DNA of 64,000 bases from Symbiodinium natans (taxonomy: Eukaryota; Sar; Dinophyceae; Suessiales; Symbiodiniaceae), in the NCBI GenBank assembly GCA_905221605.1, contig CAJNDS010002575.1, positions 68,432 through 132,431 on the forward strand, given 5' to 3'. The notes below the pieces were generated by a model. The model saw only the letters and a list, made by a program, of their open reading frames with translations, ran no database searches and was not told the DNA's origin. A program made the position numbers and the translations under genes. Each line of letters opens with the position of its first letter. The first letter of the stretch is position 1. This document shows, piece after piece, positions 1 to 11,689 of this stretch.

Positions 1-132
1 TCGATTAGTGTCACTTGCAACTTGCAATAGTTTCGTCGCATCTTCTAGCCTTCGCTGATAGGGCTAGCTGCCAGGTCAAACTAGGATTTCCGACTTTTGG
101 GCGTGTTTTTGATTTTGGCAGAGTGGTTTGGC

Positions 133-3100
133 CTATGTTGCCCTACGGTCTGTCAAGGGTGTTGTGCTTGCATGTCGAGCTGATTTTGCATCTCGCTGTT
201 TGGGGAATGAGTCGGAATCACAGCTGTTGCTACTTGAATGGCGTTGCCCCATCAGTTCGTCACGAACTGTTGTTCTGCCAACTCTGCCAAAGATAGCGCC
301 GAAGTGAACATTCACAGCTACCCAGGCAATGCGACATGTACTTCGCTCTTGAAGTTTTTTCTTCCGCAGGTCAACCACAACGCGAGCCACCCGATCTGAA
401 CGGCATACCAAAGTCTGGAGTTCCACATTCCACAGCGCATCTATACCGGGTGTGACAGACAGGATGGCATTGTCAGCGCTGAAGTGACGGGAGGGAATGA
501 AAAAGAGGGACTCTCCGGGCTCCGCATCGAACTCACATTGAAAGTATCCCTCTTGAAGATCGAAAGTCTGATGCACTGGACTCCCTGCGCATACCAAAAG
601 GCAAGGACGAACAATCGCGTCGAGGGCACGTCCCCCGTCCTCACTCAGGATTGACAGATCTTCGCCGTTCCAGCCGTCCCCTCTGGCTTTGCAATTTTCT
701 GGGGTGTAATTCCACCAGCAGAATGGCAGCATGAGCTCCTCCAATGCCCGCATGTGCACATCAATGGACTCCTGAAGGGCATCTGATGGTGCCATGCCTG
801 GCGATTTGAGGTCAAAGGGAACTCCAATCTCTCCAAGCATGCTTGCAGTTTCTTGTGAAGCAAGTCTGCACTTTTGCTCCAGCTGTCTCTTGTATGATGC
901 CAGTCGTTCCTCCCGAGCTGGAACTTGGGGTTGCAAGGGTCTCTAGGCCTTAACAAGGCTTTACTGCCTCTCGGGCCCCCCAATAATCTACGTAATTGTA
1001 CTTTTCTTCTGGGGTTCCAGGTTCTACCATGGAGTTAGAGGGCGAGACCCCAAAATTAAACGTTTGGCATGGTTTGGGGTTGCAGGGAGTTACCGGGCAT
1101 GTCCTCCCGCCCGAAAATTGGCAGAACTGGTGGCGCTGGAATCAAGCCTAGGAGTGTCGTCCCTGGCAAGGTCTCCTCGACTCCGAAAGCTGGAGTCCAC
1201 ACTTTGCCCACAAGCACAACGCCATCGTAAAAGTGTGGTGTCCAGAAGGCTTGCGCGTGCAGCTTCCCTGGAAACGGCTGCTGACCTTCTTTCCCAAATG
1301 CTGGTGGGCAAACTCCAATGAGTGCATGTGGCATCTCTGCAAGCAGCGCCTCTGTAAACCTTTCCACAAAGGGGGCAAAGCAGTCGGTCAGCCAGTCGCA
1401 ATCGAAGCGCGAGGCGTCAAGCAGTTTCTTGCTGGGCGGATCCCACACACCGGCTTGTGCCCACAAGCACGAAGACGCCCAGGGGGATCCCTTGCCTGGC
1501 GAACATCGCTGGAGCTGCGCCAGTGGGCTCTCTCCTGCTAACACCGCACATTTGGGGAATGAGCACAGACAATGGTGGAGATATGTGGAGATCAAGGAGG
1601 GCTGTTGACGGCGGTGCTGTGCAAGGACTGCGGACTGACATCTGTCGTGCTCAAGCCCAGTGTTTGGTCCTGATGAGACCGGTCCGATCTGTGCTTGGGT
1701 AAAGTCCCTGCCTTGGATGCAGCTGCGTTCGAGGAGGCATTGTGCACAATCTAAAACAAGACTCAGGCTGCAAAATGAGGACAGGGCCTAGCCATCCAGG
1801 ATGGGGTTCGTTCATAGTTTCGAACCCCATCACAGACGGAATGTCCTTCACACTCCTCACGCTTTGCAGGCACTGTGGGCAACATTTTTGTGTAAGTCAT
1901 GGCAATCCTGGCTAGATGTGCGATTGCATTGATGAACCCATCTTGAAGTAGCTGCTGCAGTGGAAGGTCACCTGCCATCAGCTCAAGTGGGACCCATGAC
2001 CGGCATAGCATGTGTGTATGCTGAGGAGTCCCCTAGATAGTTTGCTATAGGGGCTCGCTCGTTATCTCCCTTGACTTTCCAATTTTGTCACATTGGCCTT
2101 CTTCTGTGCTCCTTCTTTGCCACCTTTGTGAACTGCATTGCGACCGGTTCCCCTATGTTCTGCCTGCTGGAACCAAAACTGGATCGTGCCCATTGGTTTC
2201 TCCCGTCCGGAATCAAACCAGACCCTGTGAGATGCGCCCAGTGATCTTGTTGTCCTCATTGTCTGCGGGTCAGCCATCTTGCCCCTCTCGTGTCTCCTCT
2301 TTAATCCAAGCTGGATCGTGCGATGCGCCCCAATTGTTCTCTACCCCTTTCTACTTTTTTCCGTGCGCCTTACATTCTTACCATTTCTATTCGGGTCATG
2401 CTCCCCTGGACCTGTCTGTCCTCCTTGTTGTCTCTTATGGAGTCAAAGCCTGGTCGCAAAACGAGCCGGATTTCCTTCCCTTGCAGAGCCAGACCGGGAT
2501 CGCGTTCCTGGCTTTTGTCCTCCCTGCTGGAAGCAGGACCGGATCGTGTGACGAGCCTGCCGAATGTTGTCCCCTTGCTGTCTTCCTGTCTCCCTCTCTA
2601 ACGAACTGGAGAATGTGACGCGCCCCCCCCTTTTGGTCTCCCTTTTGGGGCCCAAACTGGGCCCTTGGCACTGTCTCCCGTGTTGTCTCGCATCTCCGTC
2701 TCCTTTTTGGAGCTAGATCGTGTTGGTGCGACACCCCCCCAGTCTGGCCTCCCTTCTTGTATCCTCTTCGGAATCCATTTTGCCTCGACTTGGGAACCAG
2801 AACTGGGTCGTACGACATGTTCTATTAAACTGTGAGCTTCCCAACGAGCTATTCGCCAGCCTATGGCCTTAGGGGTTGGGCGTGCGACTTTTCTGCGCGC
2901 CATCTCATGCCGCATAGCTGCTGTTGCATCTTCCCTTCGGGAAGTTGCTGAAGAGAGCTGCCGCAAATTCGGCGCCATGCGCCTCACCTCCTCTGTTCAC
3001 GCATTGAATTTGGATCGACCAAGCAGCGCTTCAAAAGACACAGTGCCTGTGTTGTTGGGATCCAGCATGGACCAGAGTCTACATACGTTGCCGCAGTACT

Positions 3101-6100
3101 GCAGGCGTCTGCAGCTTTGTGAAAACTGGGCGAAATCCACATAACCATAGTCATCAACATCAACAGCTTCCTGCCAGGCCACGTTCAAGCTGCCATACCT
3201 TGACATTAGCAACTTGTGAAAGTCCATGAGGACTATCTCTCTGCGAGCCTCGCTCCAGTTGCTAATCAAGGTGGATGGGATGCAGCTAACGTCAGATAGC
3301 ATCTCGAAAATGATTCCTGATATCTCAAGCTCATCCCGATTCCATACAGCATCGCTCCACTGTAATTGCCCACCATGTGAGCTGGGAACTAAGTGCAACA
3401 AATGAAAGCCTCCTGACCGGGTGCCCGGTATCGCAAAGGCGAGGCGCTCAACGGGCGTAAAGTCAGCTGGTAGCGATGCCAGTGCTCGCTGTGCTACAAC
3501 TTGGAAGAACTTTGTGGACGTTCTGCCCTGCAAAATGCCAAACCGCTGAGTGCCAACTTTGAAGCTGAAGAGCTGTATTCCCTCGGATAGTGGGAACCCG
3601 CCCTGTGTGGCGAACCTGATGCCACTCAAATCTAGTGTGCATCCTGGCTGCAAATTTCCCACGATCTTTCCTTCACGCGTCACTGACAGAGCAGCCAGAG
3701 ACAGCAAATTGTCAGGCTGTCTGCAGAGTGTCGCGAAGGTCATTGCTGAACTGGGGCGCATGTCGGGAGGCAGTTGAGCAATCACGCCAGCGTATGGTGT
3801 GCTCTGAGTTCGCACCACAAGCCCTCTGCACATCACAATTTTGGATTGAATCCAGCAGCAAGAAACCATGCCCTCGCAAACGCACTTGGATGTGTCAACA
3901 TCCAACCGCTTCCAAGCTATATCCTGCCCAAGTCGGAAAGACAAGGAAAGAGAGTTGACGTAGACCCCTCGGAAGTAATCGTCCTCCAACTCCCGCACCT
4001 GTATCGGTATCCATCTGAATGGCTGGTGGATGCCCAGACACTGTTCCAAGCAGTTCGTGTTGCAAGCATCGTTGCAATCTTCGGGAGGTGAAAGCGACGT
4101 GTTAGGCTTCGGGTCCAGTTTTTGCATCTGTGGTTGCAAACACTCGCTTCGACGCAGCAGCCAGCCGCGCCATCTGCTCGGCGATGCTGCCAATCTAGTC
4201 GGCATGCCGGCAGCCTCTGGTACGGATGGGTTTTGGGTTTTTTTGGGGCCATTGAAGGTTTGAAGCGGCTCCGGCCAGGCAGGAAGCGCCGATGTTCGGT
4301 GGCCGTAGCCCAGGGGAGCTCGCGAAGTCCTGGAAAATGACTTGATGGTTAACTAGACAAAGAAATATTCCTCTAATCTGGTCTGCTACTTGGTCGTCTG
4401 CTAGACGAAACATCCGCTAACCCCACCTTGCAGGCACTCCATTGGTGGTCACCTTGAGCGGCAGCTCGTGGAACGCACGGGCCCGCGGTGTGAGTTCGTT
4501 CACGCCCATTGCGCTGTGTGTGGGCGTTGGAATGCATCACTCTAGAAAAGCTTCGGACATCTGGGACGAACGGTCTATGTTTAGTTTGCTTCGTAGCCTT
4601 CTGCGGGCGTGATGCACAGGGCGGCAGACATGCAGAAGTTACAGTACGATGCCAATCCTCTGATGATTACACATTCCTGCTTCTTGCCTCATCTTGATTA
4701 GAAAATGCTGTTGCGGCAAATGCCACCACGCAAGACATCTCAAGTCTCATTCTCCTGGGCCGCTTTCAGGCTCAGAACCACTTACGCCCAGTTGCAGGTG
4801 CCTGTACCGAGTTGGCCAGCAATCCCCGGTGCAATGCGGTCTCCGGCCCAAAACAAGCCTTGCCGCGGTCTGCCATTGCACACGCTCTTGGATTGTCGTG
4901 ATTGGCACAAGATGTGATTTCGGTTGATATCGGCAACTGAAGCTTAGTCAATGGTCCATGCCCTGCGCGTCGCGCTAATTCGTAAATGGGCCCAGTGACT
5001 AAACATGGTTGCGCATGCCAACCTGTCGTAATTGGAGGGCCAGGACATTGATGGCAGCGGGTCTCCATTCTCCTGATGTAGGAAAGCAGCGCCCGACTTG
5101 TGAAGATCAGGGCCTACCCGAAAGCCAGCAGCCTGCAGGCAGAAGTATTGTCAAAAAGGATATTGCGTACTCTAATGTACTTTAAATCCGCCGACCTTGG
5201 CGGCGTGTAGGATGGGTTTTGCGGAAAAGAGTCTGGGACCCCCCTGGGACCTCTGGGAGCCTACTTCGAACCTGCTTTGAACCTCTGCACCCTTTCAACT
5301 ACACCCTGTTCTCCTGTAGGGGTTGGCGGCTTGAGCCAGAGGGTCCTAAATTTACTGTGCTCGAGTGCACTCTGGTAGGCGTCAGAAGCGGGAAGTTCCT
5401 CTGCAGTCTTGACCCCAAGTGTGGCTGGCTGCGCTACACCGCGGTTTTCGAGAGACACAGTGTTTATTGTGTATATAGCCATGACCAACTAAAATGGCGA
5501 ACCTGTAACAGGAGTCCTCGTCTGATAGTCGCAGGGTGCACGTGTTCGGGTTTGGGGGAACCGAAATGGAAGTATCACGAATCTCGTTGACGAGGCATTG
5601 GAATCCCATCTTGGCGCTTTTTGTGAATCACACTTGCCGGGCCTGAAGCCCAAAATGCCCTGCCAGTGCAAACCAAGCACACTGATGGCTGCAATTTGCT
5701 CGCCGACGATGACTCCCCATAAATTGCAGTGTAAAACCATAGCATGAGTATCTGAAGAACCATGAGGCCCCAAACACACACACACACACACCCCACACAC
5801 ACACACACTGATCGCGATTGCTGCTAAGATTTGACATAATGTCCAACCCCCATCTGTCATACTGTATCATGTAGTGTCATAGGTAAAGATGTAGGGTGAA
5901 ACTTGTGATCGCCATGTTTGATCGTGAACCATGCTGGCATGTTCACAGCAATGGCTGATTGCAAACTGCATGGTGTGGAACCTATGGCGCCTCCGGCTAG
6001 CATTCTAATCTGCACATTGAACTACCCGCTGCGCAAGTATGCTTCGCAATCATTGAATACAGTCATGTCAATTCCAGTAGTCTGCAACCATGTCTATGTC

Positions 6101-7601
6101 TATGTCTGAGGGCCTGACTTCGAACACTCATTTCTGTAAATCGAGAAGGCTCCCGCCTTTCGAACACATGCATGTACGTGGATTCCGCGTCCCGATTCCA
6201 TATCACAGCCAATGGATAGGTGTCTTCGTTGGCACTAGTTGGCACCTGACCTGTCCATGGCCCAGGTGCCCCCTGCAACATCAATGTTTGAAACCATGAA
6301 AGGAACGCAACGGAGAAGTCTCTTCCTGCAGTGGTTGCAGGTGTCACACACACAGACAGCTGAAATTGGGTTCGTCAATGTTAAGTCTCCGAGTCCGCAT
6401 TGCTCGTTATGGCTCGGAGCACAGTATGTATACACTCCGGAAGAGCGCACTGAGTGCAATGGCATGTCGCCAACCCTGGCCAACATTGGTTACCAAGCCC
6501 AGGCTCAGCCCCTGCAACAGAAGGCCATGTCAAATGCTTTCAATTTTCCGCATGTTGACATATTGTGTACTGCGAAGCATTGTGCATTGCTGCGCATGAA
6601 ACCCATCGGGCAGCAACGAACGCCAAAAGCTTTGATGGCTGCCGGAAACCCTGCACGCTCCACGACAAACCAAAACCAACAAAACAACACGCCCGCAAAA
6701 AAAAGGATCGTGCTGAAAAAACATGGCTAAACCCGGGTGCACAGGGCTTGGGGTCGACTTTCGGTAAATGATTGAGTATGTTCTTTGCGTTTGTCGACTC
6801 GGACTCCTTCAGCAAGCAACGCTGCACTAAAGTGTAGTTAAGAGACATGCTGTCCTCTATTGTACCATAGTGCACTCTAGTGTACTATAATGTACCGACT
6901 TGTACTCTGGGCTTGGCTCGTGAAGTGGCCTCAAGAGTCCAGCCGGGAGCGCCATCCCCCCCTGTCCACCTCGACCAGCAGTCTTGATGTGGATCGATAA
7001 GAACCCGGAACCCGTACTCTCCTGCTCGTGAGCAAACCATTCGGATGAAACTTATATAGTCATCATCATATACTCCTGGGCCGGCATGCTCCAGAGCTTC
7101 CCAGGTGACCAGCAGTCTCAGCAAGTTGAAGCCCCAGTCCCGCAAGCGTTGCAGATGCATGTCCAGGTCCTCAATGGGACATGGTCTGCCAACAAAGGAC
7201 ACCTGGCGATGCTCATAGAACTGACTTCCTCCGAGGTGTGTTGCACCGTTGGGGTTCAAGGGCACCTTGGAGAGTCCTGAGAAGTTAATGCCCTTCGGCA
7301 CAACTATGCGGCCTTCCTCGTCCACAAACCGGCTGCCAACGACTTTCAAGCGAGAAGGTGGCTTCACGCCGGGTGTTTTGTCAGCAGCAGTCCGGGCCGA
7401 ACAGCACTTTTTAAAGCGTCGCGTGCGGAATCTCGTTCTTCCACACAGTGAAGCAACGGCCGTGAAGGCAAAAATGCTCGCACCAGCAGTGACAGGCTTG
7501 GCTTGGAAGGCAGAAACACTTCCCAGACGAATATCGCATGGATGAAAACGTACTGAAGACAAGCATGACGCTGCTCTTGGTGGGAGCTCAAGCATGTTCA
7601 A
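133..7601 (-). CDS. Split gene: GH5 endoglycoceramidase/sterylglucosidase-type glycoside hydrolase
   Basis: Hydrolyses beta-glycosidic bonds; the closest family I recognise is the fungal-type EGCrP2/Egh1 group of GH5 (steryl-glucoside or glucosylceramide substrates). Exon 1 (7601 to about 6930) has the typical start KGINFSGLSK, RDWGFNLLRLLVTWEALEHA and IDPHQDCWSRWTGGDGAPGW. Later exons: 1971-1904 (LPLQQLLQDGFINAIAHLARI), 1845-1788 (GFETMNEPHPGW, acid/base Glu at 1809-1807), about 1440-1100 (WTPHFYDG), and about 930-133 (GEIGVPFDL, nucleophile Glu at 831-829; WNYTPENC; GDGWNGEDLSI; FDLQEGYFQCEF). The intron 1846-1903 is GC-AG. The N-terminus has a hydrophobic stretch (residues about 39-54) that may be a targeting leader. 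Exons covering the middle of the barrel between 6930 and 1971 were not found, so the model is incomplete. Both catalytic acids are present. Family assignment is sure; substrate is inference. Confidence 0.8.
2140..2830. repeat. Diverged tandem repeat, core GGAACCAAACTGGATCGTG then GAYGCGCCC
   Basis: At least nine degraded units recur about every 35-140 bases: examples near 2168, 2205, 2300, 2440, 2525, 2603, 2645, 2705 and 2790. Each has a C/T-rich stretch, then GGAA-CCAAA-CTGGATCGTG, often followed by a form of GATGCGCCCC. Units differ too much for a young satellite. It lies between the nested EF-hand frame and the next GH5 exon. Confidence 0.6.
2997..4205 (-). CDS. Uninterrupted 402-codon protein, beta-rich domain plus two EF-hand-like loops
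   Basis: No family recognised over the full length. Residues about 135-250 (IAQLPPDMRPSSAMTFATL, then short alternating strands ending LDLSGIRF) resemble the beta-sandwich segments of C1q/tail-fibre-like domains. The C-terminus carries two EF-hand-like loops: DVDDYGYVDFAQF and LDPNNTGTVSFEAL. Both lack the usual Glu at loop position 12 (Gln and Ala instead), so calcium binding is doubtful. The frame is open for 1.2 kb without a detectable intron, unlike its surroundings, and lies in the largest gap of the GH5 gene in the same orientation. An intronless coding frame nested in a split gene suggests a retrocopy; no spliced-leader relict was seen upstream. The ATG at 4205 is simply the first in frame. 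Confidence 0.6.
   Translation of the reverse strand: MPTRLAASPSRWRGWLLRRSECLQPQMQKLDPKPNTSLSPPEDCNDACNTNCLEQCLGIHQPFRWIPIQVRELEDDYFRGVYVNSLSLSFRLGQDIAWKRLDVDTSKCVCEGMVSCCWIQSKIVMCRGLVVRTQSTPYAGVIAQLPPDMRPSSAMTFATLCRQPDNLLSLAALSVTREGKIVGNLQPGCTLDLSGIRFATQGGFPLSEGIQLFSFKVGTQRFGILQGRTSTKFFQVVAQRALASLPADFTPVERLAFAIPGTRSGGFHLLHLVPSSHGGQLQWSDAVWNRDELEISGIIFEMLSDVSCIPSTLISNWSEARREIVLMDFHKLLMSRYGSLNVAWQEAVDVDDYGYVDFAQFSQSCRRLQYCGNVCRLWSMLDPNNTGTVSFEALLGRSKFNA
5773..5809. repeat. (CA)n microsatellite
   Basis: Two CA runs separated by CCC. It lies in the large gap of the GH5 gene; the rest of 4300-6880 holds no exon I could support. Confidence 0.9.
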
Positions 7602-9069
7602 GCAGTTTCAAGCATGAGCGGGGCGAGTCAACAAAAAGCAAACAGCACCTCGAGCCGCGAAGCCTTCGAGAGGGATTCAACATGAAGCAAGGGCTGCGCC
7701 AACAAGTGCCGTTCTACCCGTTCAAGCGTTCCTTTTTCTTGACGCCTCCGCCTTTTGCAGCTGCAGTACCGTCTAGTAAGACCCAGCCACCACGGGATCG
7801 ATCGGCTCACGATCCTGCCACCAGTAGACCACGAAAATGAGCACAACTCTGGTAGCGACTGTTCTCTTGCCATGTGAGTGAACATGCGTGCCTTCAACAG
7901 CCTCTTGGACGCATAAGCCTGATGTTCCTGGAAAAGGAAGGCCTGCCGATTGCCCAACTCAGTACACAGGTGGTTAGCCAGACTGAGACTGCAAAGTTTC
8001 AATTTTCCACATGCCAGATTTGCATGCAATTGCTGGAGGGTCGTCATCGCAGCTGTCGTTGTCCTGCGCTTCTACACATAGTAGCGCGGCAGTGAACAGG
8101 TCCACGCCCATGGCGATCGTGCTATTCTTAGATTGCAACAACCACGGTTTTTCAGAGCAGATCAGACCTGAAGTTCTCGATGGACTTTGCCTCTCGAGCT
8201 TGGCGTCCTTCAAGAACGTCCAATGCCATGCCTGCGGTCACTGGAAAGTCAATTCGGAATTCATAGTCTTGGAGAGCTCTTGGGAAACATTCAGGAACAC
8301 ACCACACGGCTATGAGAAAGCACGGGTCAGAAACACTGGAACCAGCTCCGGAAAACATGGCCAAGGTCAAGACAACATCCTGAGCCCAGGCCTGTTGCCC
8401 ATGACATGCACAAGCCACGGTTTCCAGCACGAATGTAGTTATAGTAACAGTTTTCACAAAGAGAAGCGGAAACTGGAGTGACAAGGTGGAAGCGGCTCCT
8501 TGCCAGTCAGAGGGCTCGGGCAGGGAAAACTGAAGGCACCAGGCCACGATCAGAGCTAGGGCTCTGAAGTTTGCCGGTGCTATTCGAACTTCAGGCATTG
8601 GGTTTCGGGTGGATGGACCTCCGCCTGGTTCCTATCCTCGCTCTCGTGGCTATACGCCCCCTTGCATTCACTGCGTGAACATTGTGAACCCCCTCTGCAG
8701 CCAGTTTACGGGGTGCTCTCACAGGAACCCTCCGTCTAATCCGCCGACCCCCTTTGTCGGCGTCAAGAAGCTGGACTCGTACCTTTCCCGCTGGACCCGC
8801 TAGTGCCCTTCCCCATGGACCCGCGCGGCTTGCTTCCTACCTGGATGGTACCACGCGTATTGTAACCCACCTCCATACTCCAACGTTTTGTGACCCATTT
8901 CCCTACCCGCCCCCAGCCTCCCGCCTGCCCTTGCCCTTCTCTTCGCGGCCCCTTCCCCCCCCCTCGCCCTACCCAAAACAACCGAATTTGTTGTTTTGGA
9001 AGGCGGCCAAGCAGATGGAACCACACATTTTGTGTTGGCTGCACCCTACCCCCCCCCTACGCCCCCCCC
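7602..9069. other. Intergenic stretch upstream of the GH5 exon 1
   Basis: No recognisable gene. The part from about 8890 to 9069 is very C-rich and leads into the assembly gap. The promoter of the GH5 gene should lie in the first few hundred bases, but dinoflagellate promoters have no motif I could call here. Confidence 0.5.
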
Positions 9070-9169
9070 NNNNNNNNNNNNNNNNNNNNNNNNNNNNNNN
9101 NNNNNNNNNNNNNNNNNNNNNNNNNNNNNNNNNNNNNNNNNNNNNNNNNNNNNNNNNNNNNNNNNNNNN
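9070..9169. other. Assembly gap of exactly 100 N
   Basis: A run of 100 N, the conventional size for a gap of unknown length. It is flanked by C-rich low-complexity sequence on both sides, which probably stopped the assembly. The order of the two sides rests on scaffolding, not on sequence. Confidence 0.99.
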
Positions 9170-9261
9170 CCCCACACCCCCAACCCCCACACCCACGCCC
9201 ACCCCCACGCCCACACGCACGCACGCACATACACACGCACACGCACACGCACACGCGCACA

Positions 9262-9302
<41 letters not shown>

Positions 9303-9322
9303 ACTCACACTCACACTAACAC
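9170..9322. repeat. Compound microsatellite (CCCACA, CACG, CTCACT, CACACT)
   Basis: Successive blocks of CCCCAC-type, ACGC/ACAC-type, (CTCACT)n and (CACACT)n repeats directly after the gap. The blocks pass into one another through single-base changes. Confidence 0.9.
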
Positions 9323-10109
9323 GAACGAACCCAACCCGAGTGTGGGGTTCAGATCGTTTGGGGCTCATGATTGGTTTACATAGGGTCTATGTTGAAGGCA
9401 TTCTCCTGCATGCTCGAGGTTGGAAAGTTTGTGCAGTGTATCCATTGTGAAGCAAATCAGTGAAAGACTCAACCGAACAGCAGAGAACAGGGTCCTTTTG
9501 CGTCCAAGCGGCTGTACCCCCCACCAGAAACGGGGCTCAGGCTGAAAACCTGCTGGCATCATGTTGCACACTTAAGAGCTGACTGCGTCGGCGCATCGAA
9601 CCTTGTCGAAAATCGCCCGAATTCTGGGCATATGAAACTGGTTGCTGATGACTGTCAGCCTGGACAGTCAGCACAGCACATGCAGCACATGCAACTCATG
9701 AGTTCCTTGACGGTTCCTTTGCCTTCTCCAGCCGGCGACATCTGTGTGTGTCGTCCTGCCACAAATTCTGTTGGTTGAAGTAGGGAAGCATCGCAGAGGA
9801 ACAACAGCGACAGAAACAGTTCGTGTGTGTCGGGAATCCTTAGCATGTAGGCATTTCCAATCCTTGGTGACAGTGATGGGTAGCAACGGAGTACAATAGC
9901 CAGCCAAGTAGGGGTCAGTAGCATAGATTCGCATAGATCAAGCAGCCATCTTCATGGACGAAAAGCTCAGACTCGGTCGTGTCCAAAGACCAGCTTTCCT
10001 CAAACACATCCTGCGGCCAGGCGTTCTACGGTTCTGGCTCGGGCTGTGAGAGAGAGGTACATTGGACAAACAGAAACCGAGGAACGCCCCGCAGTTTGCA
10101 ATTCTAAGT

Positions 10110-11418
10110 TTCAACAACGCTCTGTGGACCTCGTGGCACAGCAACTAAGGAGCGGCTAGAGCTTAAGCAAGTAAGGACCAGATTCGGAAGAAGTCTTTGC
10201 CAAGTCCCGTCCTCGGGGGGTAGTTCGAAATCTCGTATTAGGCACCGTGCGTTGGCCTGGAGAGATTTGCGGTTGACTTGCGTCCCGACCGTGATGCACA
10301 CAGCCTCTGCAACGTTCGAGCTCGGTCAATGTGAGCTGCCATTGCTTATTTCTCGTAGTTCGTTGTTGTGGAGAGGGAAGCATGCAACTGACGAGTATGT
10401 CGAACTCTTCAACTCCTTTTTACGGCTAACTCCCTGTTGCACTGAGATCGCGCCTCAGCTTCCAACACCTGGAAGCCGGAGTGAGGATCACGCGGCATTG
10501 GCCTTTCTAACAATAGTTCAATTCTGCACTTAGCCGATCGCAGGAAAGGCTTGAACTCCACAACAGAAACAAAGGTGAGAGGAGCAACACTTTGCCACAT
10601 GCTGCCGTGTTGTGTCACATTGCCTATCTCTCTTCAGCAGCTATGGACAACACTTGTGCGGGGTGCCAGCTGAGAGCGTCATCACCTCGCGCACAATGCT
10701 CGCCGTTCCATGCTGTTTCGGGCATGACTTGCCATCGCTATCACAGGTTCAGCAGCTGACCACAGCTTTCTGACCGGATTTCATCTCAGCAAAGTAGATG
10801 CTGGCGGCCTCATCGAATGGTGTGCGACTTCTTCGTTATGATTGCCAAGGATTGCCAAGGCCTCCTGAAGTCTCCTTCGCACCTGCTTGGCAAGCAGTTG
10901 CATGGCAACCAGAAGCCTCTTGCAGCACACTGGAAACAGAAACATTGGCTGGGCACCCACTGCGGAGGAAGCCCATCACTGGTCAGCCCTCCGCCAGGCA
11001 CCACCACCTGACAGCACTTGTAACAAGTGGATCGTGACACCTGCTGTGCGGTGAACAGGAAGCGTGGCGGTGCCACAAGGTGCGGTGTGGTGCCTTCCAC
11101 TGAGTCTTCCTAGGCTTTGTCAGCTGACCAAGTTGGCATCAGCATGAACCAGAATTGCCATTCGTCGGCTCACTTCACAACTTCTCGTTCTTGGGTTCTG
11201 GCAGTGGAGTTCATCCTGATGAGCAGAATCAGTGCACCACCGATACCCCCGTAAAGAAGCAGCCACTTCATCCTGCCATCCCAGATGATCCTCATGTTGA
11301 GTAGCCTACGATAAGACAAGATTTCAGCAGTCTTCGGGACTTGCCTGTAGATGAGGGCTGCTGCCTGCTTGCAGGCCTGGGGGACTTTCCAGCACAGATC
11401 AGCCCTCTGTGGAGGCAT
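10110..11418 (-). CDS. Exon-like frames of an unidentified minus-strand gene
   Basis: Three stretches read as protein in different frames. At about 11350-11170, a C-terminal-looking exon contains a membrane span WLLLYGGIGGALILLI flanked by Arg/Lys and ends in a basic/acidic tail with a stop. At about 10925-10800, an amphipathic segment contains QLLAKQVRRRLQEALAILG. At about 10280-10150, the segment contains CLIRDFELPPEDGTWQRLLP. I do not recognise the family, and the three may belong to different genes. The membrane span near the C-terminus would fit a tail-anchored protein. Confidence 0.3.
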
Positions 11419-11689
11419 GCGCGCATCTCAGGCTGGCACAGGGCCCATCCCAGGCAGCACTTCAGAAATTGCGGGGGGGGCCCCATACTATGGGTAGCTG
11501 CGGATCGCCTGCTCATGTGGCTCATCATCTTCCCGACTGTGGTGTCCTGGCTGCTAGCATGATGCACATACCCCCTGTCAACGAGACCGGAAGCTGAGCC
11601 AAGGGGACAAACAAATTGGAGCTGAGGCATCACAAGGGCAGGGCAGGATTGCAGTGTTACGTGCAGACACTCCCTGTTTTCAGGCATGG

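Noticed and set aside
5327-5341. CTTGAGCCAGAGGGT as a second relict spliced leader
   Set aside because: Only 11 of 15 bases match the leader core, which is expected by chance in a window of this size.
8890-9450. Frames across the N gap coding His/Thr/Leu repeats
   Set aside because: They translate C-rich and CTCACT repeats and unknown bases; no evidence of a gene.
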